From: an uncultured Bacteroidales bacterium | Lineage (GTDB): Bacteria; Bacteroidota; Bacteroidia; Bacteroidales; Muribaculaceae | Assembly (NCBI GenBank): GCA_946412245.1 | Contig: CAMKGM010000020.1 | Location: forward strand, 1 to 43,850 | Direction of reading: 5' to 3' | DNA length: 43,850 bases | In this document: one piece after another, positions 1-5,547 of the stretch | How the letters are laid out: each line of letters starts with the position of its first letter | Numbering within the stretch: position 1 is the stretch's first letter | Program-made: the position numbers and the translations under genes | The notes under the pieces: generated by a model | Database searches by the model: none | Seen by the model: only the letters and a program-made list of their open reading frames with translations | Told to the model about the DNA's origin: nothing

Positions 1-1151
1 TTGTTGTTGCGAGCCTGGAAGTCGCGCCAGGTGAAGTCGTTGTCCTTGGTTTCGGGCGCGTTGGCGGTGAGCACATAGCGAAGCACATCCTGCTTGCCGG
101 GGAAGTCGGCGAGGTACTCGTGCAGCCAGATGGCCCAGTTGCGGCTGGTCGAAATCTTGTCGCCCTCGAGGTTGAGGAACTCGTTGGCAGGCACATTGTC
201 GGGCAACTGGTAAGAACCCTCGGCCATGAGCATGGCGGGGAAGATGAGGCAGTGGAACACGATGTTGTCCTTGCCAATGAAGTGGATGATGCGGGTATCC
301 TTGTCTTTCCAGTATTTCTCCCAGTCATTGGGCAGCAGTTCCTTGGTGTTGCTGATGTAGCCTATTGGGGCATCGAACCACACATAGAGCACTTTGCCCT
401 CGGCACCCTCGATGGGCACGGGTATGCCCCAGTTGAGGTCGCGGGTCACGGCGCGGGGCTGCAGGTGCTCGTCGAGCCACGACTTGCACTGGCCATATAC
501 ATTGGTTTTCCACTCCTTGTGGTCCTCAAGAATCCACTTGCGCAGGGCAGGCTCCCACTTGTCAAGGGGCATGTACCAGTGCTTGGTGTCTTTCATCACA
601 GGCACATTGCCGGTGATGGCGCTACGGGGATTAATCAGGTCGGTGGCATTAAGGCTGGTGCCGCATGCCTCGCACTGGTCGCCATAGGCATGCTCGTTGC
701 CGCAGTGGGGGCAGGTGCCGGTCACATAGCGGTCGGCGAGGAACTGGTTGGCCTCCTCGTCGTAGAGGTGTTGCGTGGTCTTCTCGATGAACTCGCCTTT
801 GTCGTAGAGTTTCTTGAAAAAGTCGCTTGCAGTGACACGGTGCATGTCGCTGGTGGTGCGGCTATAGATATCGAACGAGATGCCCAGGCCCGCCATCGAA
901 TCCTTGATGATCTTGTGGTAGCGGTCCACTATATCTTGCGGGGTAACCCCCTCTTTTTGAGCCTTGATGGTGATGGGCACACCGTGCTCGTCGCTACCGC
1001 CCACCATGATCACATCTTCGCCTTTGAGACGCAGATAACGGGTGTAGATGTCGGCAGGAACATAGACGCCTGCCAGGTGACCGATGTGCACAGGACCGTT
1101 GGCATAAGGCAGTGCGGTCGTCACGAGTGTGCGTTTGAAATTCTTCTCCAT
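1..1151 (-). CDS. metG: Methionine--tRNA ligase, N-terminal part (cut by window edge)
   Basis: This gene encodes the enzyme that charges tRNA-Met with methionine in the cytoplasm, using ATP. About 383 N-terminal residues are visible and the C-terminus lies outside the window. The class I HIGH motif is at residues 22-25 (HIGH, after LPYANGPV). A zinc-knuckle pair (CPHCG and CEACG) sits around residues 153-166, and the KMSKS loop appears as KISTS near residue 331, a common form in this family. The start is the ATG at 1149-1151, which gives the usual [20 protein letters not shown] beginning. A TAACTTTG -7 box lies 28 nt upstream. The gene is monocistronic or first in its unit, because the ATPase gene behind it is separated by a 41-bp repeat. 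Identity is secure. Confidence 0.97.
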   Translation of the reverse strand, partial: MEKNFKRTLVTTALPYANGPVHIGHLAGVYVPADIYTRYLRLKGEDVIMVGGSDEHGVPITIKAQKEGVTPQDIVDRYHKIIKDSMAGLGISFDIYSRTTSDMHRVTASDFFKKLYDKGEFIEKTTQHLYDEEANQFLADRYVTGTCPHCGNEHAYGDQCEACGTSLNATDLINPRSAITGNVPVMKDTKHWYMPLDKWEPALRKWILEDHKEWKTNVYGQCKSWLDEHLQPRAVTRDLNWGIPVPIEGAEGKVLYVWFDAPIGYISNTKELLPNDWEKYWKDKDTRIIHFIGKDNIVFHCLIFPAMLMAEGSYQLPDNVPANEFLNLEGDKISTSRNWAIWLHEYLADFPGKQDVLRYVLTANAPETKDNDFTWRDFQARNN

Positions 1152-1179
1152 AATAAGTAGTATTTATTTATATTTTTTG

Positions 1180-1187
1180 CAAAGTTA
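1180..1187 (-). promoter_or_regulatory. Promoter -7 box of metG
   Basis: TAACTTTG on the minus strand matches the Bacteroidetes TAnnTTTG consensus and lies 28 nt before the metG ATG. No good -33 element is seen. The -33 position falls inside the 41-bp direct repeat at 1192-1232. Confidence 0.6.
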
Positions 1188-1191
1188 CTAC

Positions 1192-1232
1192 TTTTTGTTG
1201 AATAACCGCTCAGGGCCAACAGAAAAACGCCA
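1192..1232. repeat. 41-bp direct repeat, copy A
   Basis: This copy matches 2773-2813 at 38 of 41 positions and in the same orientation. The two copies bracket the ATPase gene. On the minus strand the repeat begins TGGCGTTTTT, which is the 3' arm and T-run of the terminator seen at copy B. The matching 5' arm is absent here. Confidence 0.85.
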
Positions 1233-1249
1233 TTGTCAGATTCGTAGGC

Positions 1250-2596
1250 CTAAAGTAGGGGTGTCATGTAAAGTGGCAAGAAAACAACACCATTTTCGAC
1301 TTTTAGATCGCCACTGTGCAGAACATAAGGTGTAGCGATATGGGCCGAGAATTTCTTGATGCATTTGCGCAAAGATGAAAGTGTGTAGCGATTAGAACTC
1401 TTCACTTCGATTGGCGAAATGTTATGTCGGCTTGTCACTTGCTGTTTCCTGATGAGAAAATCAATTTCCATTTTATCATCAGCATTATCGCTATAAGATG
1501 AGTAGTAGAACAATTCTTTGCCCGAAGCCTTGAGCATCTGAGCAACAATGTTCTCGACCAACATTCCTTTATTCACTTCGAGTTTATCGAACATCAGTTT
1601 GCGATACAGGTCTTCCCGTTCGGCTCGTTCACCAAAAGCCTGTGAAATAAGCAGTCCCGTGTCGGCCATATATAATTTAAACTTATATTGCTCTCTGTTT
1701 AGCCCCAGGCCGATATTGGGGGCTGTAGTGGCGTAGCAAATATTGACTACGCGCGACTCTTCAAGCCAAAAAAAGGATTTCTCATAATCGCGTGTACGAG
1801 CCCCATATTTGACATTGCCTATTCGAAACCGTTTCTCGTGCCGTTGCAACATGGATGGGATTAAATCAAAAATGTGCGTTACTTTCTGTTCCTCACCATG
1901 TGCGTATTTGCTGATATCACTGCGATAGAGATTCAATATGTTGCGCTTCACATGATCAACTTTATCAAAGTCGTTACTTGTTGCATATTCCAGTACAACT
2001 TGTGGCATGCCGCCAACAATCATGTACTGTCGAAACAGTTCCATGGCTTTGCGATGAATGGCTTGCCCCATGGGTCTTAAGGCACTAAACTGTTCTTGAA
2101 CATAGGGCATAAGCACATCATTGCCCATGGCCCAAAGAAACTCTTCAAAGTCCATGGGATACATGTCGATTCGCTCCTCTTCAGATGGAATCACAATATC
2201 CTTGACATTACGATTTATACTCACTAGTGACCCCGTCTCAATATAGTCATAACGGCCATCGGCCACAAGATATTTAATGGCGGCACGAGCACGTGGAAAC
2301 TGTTGCACTTCATCAAAAATGATGACTGTTTGCCGCTCGTAGAACTTGACACCAGTCAGCAGACTTAATTGACGGAAGAAAATATCAAGATTAGCCAGTT
2401 GTTCTTCAAAAAGTTGTTTAATTTGTTGACTCGCATTGTTGAAGTCAATTACCAAGTAGGATTTATACTCATTTCGAGCAAATTCCTCAGCGATATAACT
2501 CTTGCCCACACGACGAGCTCCATCAATCAAAATGGCCGTTTTGCCACCCCATTGATCCTTCCATCTCTTTAACTCATTGTAAATCTTGCGTTTCAT
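1250..2596 (-). CDS. AAA-family ATPase with C-terminal DUF4143 (PD-(D/E)XK-like) domain
   Basis: This 448-residue cytoplasmic protein has an N-terminal P-loop ATPase and a C-terminal DUF4143 domain. Walker A is GARRVGKS at residues 26-33 and Walker B is IIFDEVQ with D95-E96. Near the end, EIDFLI (about residue 377) and PIEVKSS (about residue 398) look like a PD-(D/E)XK nuclease core, as is common in DUF4143. The family is abundant and patchily distributed in Bacteroidales, and its function is not established. The gene stands alone between metG and a hypothetical gene, is bracketed by 41-bp direct repeats, and has a leader of 34-bp tandem repeats. It is therefore probably a relatively recent accessory insertion. 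The ATG at 2596 gives the usual start. Family assignment is secure; role is unknown. Confidence 0.9.
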   Translation of the reverse strand: MKRKIYNELKRWKDQWGGKTAILIDGARRVGKSYIAEEFARNEYKSYLVIDFNNASQQIKQLFEEQLANLDIFFRQLSLLTGVKFYERQTVIIFDEVQQFPRARAAIKYLVADGRYDYIETGSLVSINRNVKDIVIPSEEERIDMYPMDFEEFLWAMGNDVLMPYVQEQFSALRPMGQAIHRKAMELFRQYMIVGGMPQVVLEYATSNDFDKVDHVKRNILNLYRSDISKYAHGEEQKVTHIFDLIPSMLQRHEKRFRIGNVKYGARTRDYEKSFFWLEESRVVNICYATTAPNIGLGLNREQYKFKLYMADTGLLISQAFGERAEREDLYRKLMFDKLEVNKGMLVENIVAQMLKASGKELFYYSSYSDNADDKMEIDFLIRKQQVTSRHNISPIEVKSSNRYTLSSLRKCIKKFSAHIATPYVLHSGDLKVENGVVFLPLYMTPLL

Positions 2597-2606
2597 ATTG
2601 ACAAAT

Positions 2607-2690
2607 ACACCAAACGGAGGTTTTTGTTTGGGTGGATTCTACACCAAACGGAGGTTTTATGTGGGGCGAATTCTACACCAAACGGAGATT
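2607..2690. repeat. 34-bp tandem repeats (2.5 copies) in the ATPase leader
   Basis: ACACCAAACGGAGG starts at 2607 and 2641, and ACACCAAACGGAGA at 2675, giving an exact 34-bp period. The first 18 bases and the last five (ATTCT) of the first two units are identical, and the interior varies. The array lies between the -7 box and the ATG of the ATPase gene. The transcript leader would therefore carry three copies of CTCCGTTTGGTGT. Confidence 0.9.
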
Positions 2691-2700
2691 ATTAGACTTG

Positions 2701-2731
2701 CAAAGATAGTGTGTCTCTCATAAATCTCCAA
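2701..2731 (-). promoter_or_regulatory. Promoter of the ATPase gene
   Basis: On the minus strand, TTGG (2731-2728) is followed after about 19 nt by TATCTTTG (2708-2701). This fits the Bacteroidetes -33/-7 promoter. It places the transcription start just before the 34-bp repeats and gives a leader of about 100 nt. Confidence 0.6.
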
Positions 2732-2772
2732 TTTTTTGAAAGAAAAAAATTATAGGTTTGGAGAAAGATTCA

Positions 2773-2813
2773 TTTTTGTTGAATAACCGCTTAGGCTCAA
2801 CAGAAAAACGCCA
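2773..2813. repeat. 41-bp direct repeat, copy B
   Basis: This is the partner of 1192-1232, with three mismatches in 41. On the minus strand its first bases are the 3' arm and T-run of the terminator at 2804-2833. Confidence 0.85.
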
Positions 2814-2833
2814 AGTGCGAGGCAAATGGCGTT
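2804..2833 (-). terminator. Rho-independent terminator of the 2857-3480 gene
   Basis: On the minus strand, AACGCCA (2833-2827) pairs with TGGCGTT (2813-2807) across a 13-nt loop and runs into TTTTT. It lies 24 nt past the stop codon of the hypothetical gene. Confidence 0.6.
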
Positions 2834-2856
2834 CTTCGGAATGATTCATAAATGTA

Positions 2857-3480
2857 TTAAAGGAGGGTGGGGTGGGATTGTTCCCACTGGGGAATGGTGG
2901 CGAGGGCGTCGGGGTGGAAGGAGAAGGTGCCGTCGGAGGGGCGCACGACGCAACGAGCGGTGGCGAGGGCAGGCTGGGTGGCGGTGGCGAGGACAGGCTG
3001 GGTGGCAGTGGCGAGGGCGGGCTGGGTGGCGGTGGGGACGGAGAGGAGCAACAGGCGGTTGCCGTAGTCGATAGCGGCGGGCAAGCAGGGGCCTGCACCG
3101 GTGTAGGGGTCGAGTGCGACCTGCGCCTCGTGACTGCCGGGGGCGAGAAATCGGGTGACGGGTCGCTGCCAGGCGGTGAGTTGCCACTCGACGGGGCGCA
3201 CACATAGGGTAGGCACGGTGGCAGATACCTTGCCGCCAGACTCAAGGGTGAGGGTGACATCGGCTTTCACATCTTCGACAGGTAGCCACTCCACAGGGGC
3301 TGTGTTGAGCAGGTGGGCGTACCACTGGCGGATGTGCAGCTGGAGTAGGGCGTCAATGTCGATGCCGTCGTCGCGTTCCACAGTGCAGTCGCGGCGTACG
3401 GGTTCGAGGCGCAGGATGGTTTTCCACAGGTTGAGCATCTCGGTCGACGAAAGGTTGAAGAATTGGTTGGTGTTTTCCAT
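2857..3480 (-). CDS. Hypothetical protein with 8-residue C-terminal repeats
   Basis: This 207-residue protein matches no family I recognise. It has no signal peptide or membrane segment. It begins MENTNQFFNLSS. An upstream in-frame ATG at 3546 is rejected because a TATTTTTG promoter box (3516-3509) lies between the two starts. Residues about 1-145 look like a folded mixed domain, with acidic stretches such as ERDDGIDIDALL. Residues about 150-173 are three copies of an eight-residue unit close to TQPALATA, encoded by 24-bp DNA repeats. The last 30 residues return to ordinary composition (FSFHPDALATIP). The gene is followed by its own terminator. Coding status is supported by length, promoter and terminator. 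Confidence 0.6.
   Translation of the reverse strand: MENTNQFFNLSSTEMLNLWKTILRLEPVRRDCTVERDDGIDIDALLQLHIRQWYAHLLNTAPVEWLPVEDVKADVTLTLESGGKVSATVPTLCVRPVEWQLTAWQRPVTRFLAPGSHEAQVALDPYTGAGPCLPAAIDYGNRLLLLSVPTATQPALATATQPVLATATQPALATARCVVRPSDGTFSFHPDALATIPQWEQSHPTLL
2962..3033. repeat. Three 24-bp in-frame tandem repeats
   Basis: Units at 2962-2985, 2986-3009 and 3010-3033 differ at one to three bases each. They encode eight residues (TQPALATA-like) in the minus-strand hypothetical protein. The surrounding plus strand is unusually G-rich. Confidence 0.9.
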
Positions 3481-3508
3481 GATTGTGTGTTTTTGAGGTT
3501 TTTTGCCG

Positions 3509-3516
3509 CAAAAATA
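3509..3516 (-). promoter_or_regulatory. Promoter -7 box of the 2857-3480 gene
   Basis: TATTTTTG on the minus strand fits TAnnTTTG and lies 28 nt before the ATG at 3480. It supports that start over the ATG at 3546. No clear -33 element was found. Confidence 0.5.
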
Positions 3517-3555
3517 GGCATAGCGCCCGTTGCAGCGCCATGTCAATCACACAAT

Positions 3556-3644
3556 ATCAGATGTCAGATGTCAGTTATCAGATGTCAGATGTCAGTTTTC
3601 AGTTATCAGTTATCAGTTGTGAGTTGTCAGTTGTCAGTAGTCAG
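3556..3644. repeat. Short TCAG(T/A)-type repeat array
   Basis: About twelve irregular 7-8-bp units of the types TCAGTTA, TCAGATG and TCAGTTG follow one another. The array lies directly past the stop codon of the DUF4294 gene. A 21-nt stretch at 3600-3620 recurs exactly, in inverted orientation, at 32227-32247. Confidence 0.85.
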
Positions 3645-3652
3645 AGGGGGGA

Positions 3653-4279
3653 TTAGAGGAGGCCTTGCTCGACGCGGACGCAGATGCGCTCGATGAGGGC
3701 ATCTTTCTTGTCCTTTTGGGGCCGATACTCGGCTTTGAGGTTCACACCGAAGAAGCGTCCGAAGGCTTGCCAGAACCCGGCGCGGAAGGTGCCCATGAAG
3801 GCCTTGACGATGCTGTAAGAATTCTGGTTGGTCTCGCGGTTGATGAGTTTAATCATCATTTTGCCCTGATTTTTGGTGAGTTTTTTCATCACGGGTTTAT
3901 ATTGGGCATAGAGCTGTTTCTCAAATTTCTTGAGATAGTCGTCTTTCTCCTTCTTGGTGTCGAAGGTTTGCAGGTATTCGTAGGTTTCCTGCAGGGTGCG
4001 GTTGATGAGTTTTGCGTAGGGCAGGGTCTTCTTCACGTCGCGCACGGTTTTCCAGTAGAACTCCTCATCTTTCTTGTTGCGGAATCGCTCGTTAGGGTAG
4101 ACGATGACCGGGTTCATCACAATCCACATGGTGGTGTCGCCGGTGAGAGGGTCAATGTCGTGATACATGCCATGATACACGTCTCTGATGGGCGTGAGTT
4201 CACGTCTCTCGAACACTTCCTGGCTCATAGCCGTCAGGCAGGCCAGTGCGAGCAATATGACCGTAATCCAATGCTTCAT
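3653..4279 (-). CDS. DUF4294 domain-containing exported protein
   Basis: This 208-residue protein has an N-terminal signal peptide (MKHWITVILLALACLTAMSQ) and a single DUF4294-type domain, a family largely confined to Bacteroidetes and without known function. Recognisable features are the conserved early segment (MNPVIVYPNERFRNKKD), a Tyr/Trp-rich stretch (EEFYWKTVRDVKKTLPYAK), a long charged helical part around residues 95-150, and a C-terminal basic segment ending VEQGLL. It is probably periplasmic. It is monocistronic with a TACATTTG -7 box just upstream. The TCAG repeat array begins immediately after its stop codon. Family assignment is from memory of the domain and fairly firm. Confidence 0.8.
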   Translation of the reverse strand: MKHWITVILLALACLTAMSQEVFERRELTPIRDVYHGMYHDIDPLTGDTTMWIVMNPVIVYPNERFRNKKDEEFYWKTVRDVKKTLPYAKLINRTLQETYEYLQTFDTKKEKDDYLKKFEKQLYAQYKPVMKKLTKNQGKMMIKLINRETNQNSYSIVKAFMGTFRAGFWQAFGRFFGVNLKAEYRPQKDKKDALIERICVRVEQGLL

Positions 4280-4295
4280 TGCCTGAATGGTGTGG

Positions 4296-4303
4296 CAAAT
4301 GTA
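4296..4303 (-). promoter_or_regulatory. Promoter -7 box of the DUF4294 gene
   Basis: TACATTTG on the minus strand matches TAnnTTTG and lies 16 nt before the ATG at 4279, leaving a very short leader. Confidence 0.5.
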
Positions 4304-4361
4304 GGATAAAGTTTTGAAATAGCGGTAAAAATGAGTATTAATAGAGTTTAAAAAAGGTATA

Positions 4362-5096
4362 TCAGAAGCCGAGCGACTGGAGTAGGCCCAGATAACTCAC
4401 CGTGGCTCCCATCAGACATCCGCGGGCAGACGGCACGGTCTTGCTGTGTTTCACACCCGCCACGAAGGGGGTGACGCGGATTGACGAAGTGAAGCGCTTG
4501 CTGCCGTTGCCCAGGAACGGTTTGTCGGTGATGGTGGTGTGCAGCCTGATGTCGAAGTCAATAGACACCATCCAGTTCCAGTTCTTGCAATTCACTTTCT
4601 CGCTGCTCGTCACTTGAAATTGGTCTTCGCCGTCTTTGTCCTTGCTCCACTCCAGGTTGTTTACATCCCAGCCATATCTCGACATAACAAAGCCGACATT
4701 GGGGGTGACAGAAAGGCGATGGCCGTGATAAACGCGGTAGCCTGCCTGCACGGTCCAGAGCAGCAGCGAGGCGTCGGCATTGGAGTTGTCTTGTGTGGGG
4801 TGGCCCGCATCGTCGTAGCGAGCGAAGATGTTGCGGTTCTTGAACGAAGGTTGCCCAAAGGCTACATCGGTCTTGAGACGCAGGTTTTGATAGGCCCCTG
4901 TGAGACCTATCTGGAACAGGGCGCTCCCCTTGAAGTTGTCGGCCACGCCGGCGGTGGGGAAAGCGGCTCCCGCTCCGCCGTAGATGCCGTAGCTGAAGTC
5001 GCTGGGCTCGCTTGCCGATTGGTTGCTTTGCGCATGGATGGCGACGGTGGCCAGGGCTATTGCGCACAGTGTTGCTATTTTCTTGAACGTGTTCAT
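4362..5096 (-). CDS. Small outer-membrane beta-barrel protein, function unknown
   Basis: This 244-residue protein begins with a clear signal peptide (MNTFKKIATLCAIALATVAIHAQ). Alternating hydrophobic and polar strands with Gly/aromatic turns follow (YGIYGGAGAAFP, FQIGLTGAYQNLRL, WTVQAGYRVYHGHRLSVTPNVGFVM), and the protein ends in Phe (GLLQSLGF). This is the pattern of an eight- to ten-stranded outer-membrane barrel of the OmpA/porin-like type. No ligand can be inferred. It is monocistronic with a TAACTTTG box at 5133-5126. The inverted-repeat element at 5145-5327 begins directly behind that box. The localisation is inference from composition. Confidence 0.6.
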   Translation of the reverse strand: MNTFKKIATLCAIALATVAIHAQSNQSASEPSDFSYGIYGGAGAAFPTAGVADNFKGSALFQIGLTGAYQNLRLKTDVAFGQPSFKNRNIFARYDDAGHPTQDNSNADASLLLWTVQAGYRVYHGHRLSVTPNVGFVMSRYGWDVNNLEWSKDKDGEDQFQVTSSEKVNCKNWNWMVSIDFDIRLHTTITDKPFLGNGSKRFTSSIRVTPFVAGVKHSKTVPSARGCLMGATVSYLGLLQSLGF

Positions 5097-5125
5097 CTTT
5101 TTTGCCTTTTTGAGATTTCAAGTGA

Positions 5126-5133
5126 CAAAGTTA
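5126..5133 (-). promoter_or_regulatory. Promoter -7 box of the 4362-5096 gene
   Basis: TAACTTTG on the minus strand lies 30 nt before the ATG at 5096. The expected -33 position (near 5153) falls inside the left terminal repeat of the element at 5145-5327. Confidence 0.6.
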
Positions 5134-5144
5134 GTCAATTCTGA

Positions 5145-5327
5145 TTAAGGAGGGTTCTATAAATTGCAAAAAAATTATTAATGGTTTTGGCCGTCTTGGG
5201 TTGCTTGCCGGCATTTTTGCCTCAACTGCTTGATTCGTAGCTCGCTACTGCTTCGTGCAGCTTGACTCAAAACCTGCTCAGCAATCAAGCCCAATTCGGC
5301 TCGGGCAATTTACAGAACCCACCTTAA
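5145..5327. mobile_element. MITE-like element with 23-bp terminal inverted repeats
   Basis: The left end (5145-5167) and the right end (5305-5327) are inverted repeats with 21 of 23 bases matching (TTAAGG...AAATTGC against GCAATTT...CCTTAA). The interior has no reading frame and contains further inverted pieces, such as GCTTGATT near 5230 and AATCAAGC near 5284. Both tips carry TTAA. It is the size and shape of a non-autonomous foldback or MITE-type repeat. No transposase is present in the window. It occupies most of the left half of the 451-bp gap between the barrel gene and the dockerin gene. The rest of the gap holds only promoters. Confidence 0.6.
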
Positions 5328-5460
5328 AAGTCGCTCAGTTGATGGCTTGAGATGTGTTTTTTTAGCAAAAATGTGGGTGTATTGCTACTGTTGAGTGGTG
5401 GTAATATTGCTTTCAACGTCAAATATTTACCATCAAAAATGCGGTTTCTGCTGATTTGAT

Positions 5461-5491
5461 TTTGCATATATATTTTTTTTGATTATTTTTG
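5461..5491 (+). promoter_or_regulatory. Promoter of the 828-residue dockerin protein gene
   Basis: TTTG (5461-5464) and TATTTTTG (5484-5491) are 19 nt apart, a full match to the Bacteroidetes -33/-7 pattern. The ATG at 5548 follows 56 nt downstream. Confidence 0.75.
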
Positions 5492-5547
5492 CAAAAAATA
5501 TTCATTAAAAAACTTGATTTATTAACTCTTAAAAACAACAACACATT

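Noticed and set aside
120-1160. Long open frame on the plus strand across metG
   Set aside because: The minus strand encodes an unmistakable methionyl-tRNA synthetase; the plus frame is a codon-bias shadow.
2607-2690. 34-bp repeats as a short CRISPR array
   Set aside because: The repeats are direct tandem units without unique spacers of constant length, and no cas gene is present.
2718-3260. Pro/Ser-rich and Gly/Arg-rich frames across the 24-bp repeats
   Set aside because: They are shadows of the G-rich repeat DNA; the promoter, terminator and sensible composition favour the 2857-3480 frame.
3556-3644. Possible CRISPR array
   Set aside because: Units are 7-8 bp, irregular, contiguous and without spacers; no cas gene is nearby.
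5328-5460. Riboswitch or small RNA in the gap before the dockerin gene
   Set aside because: No known riboswitch core or stable structure with a terminator could be seen there.
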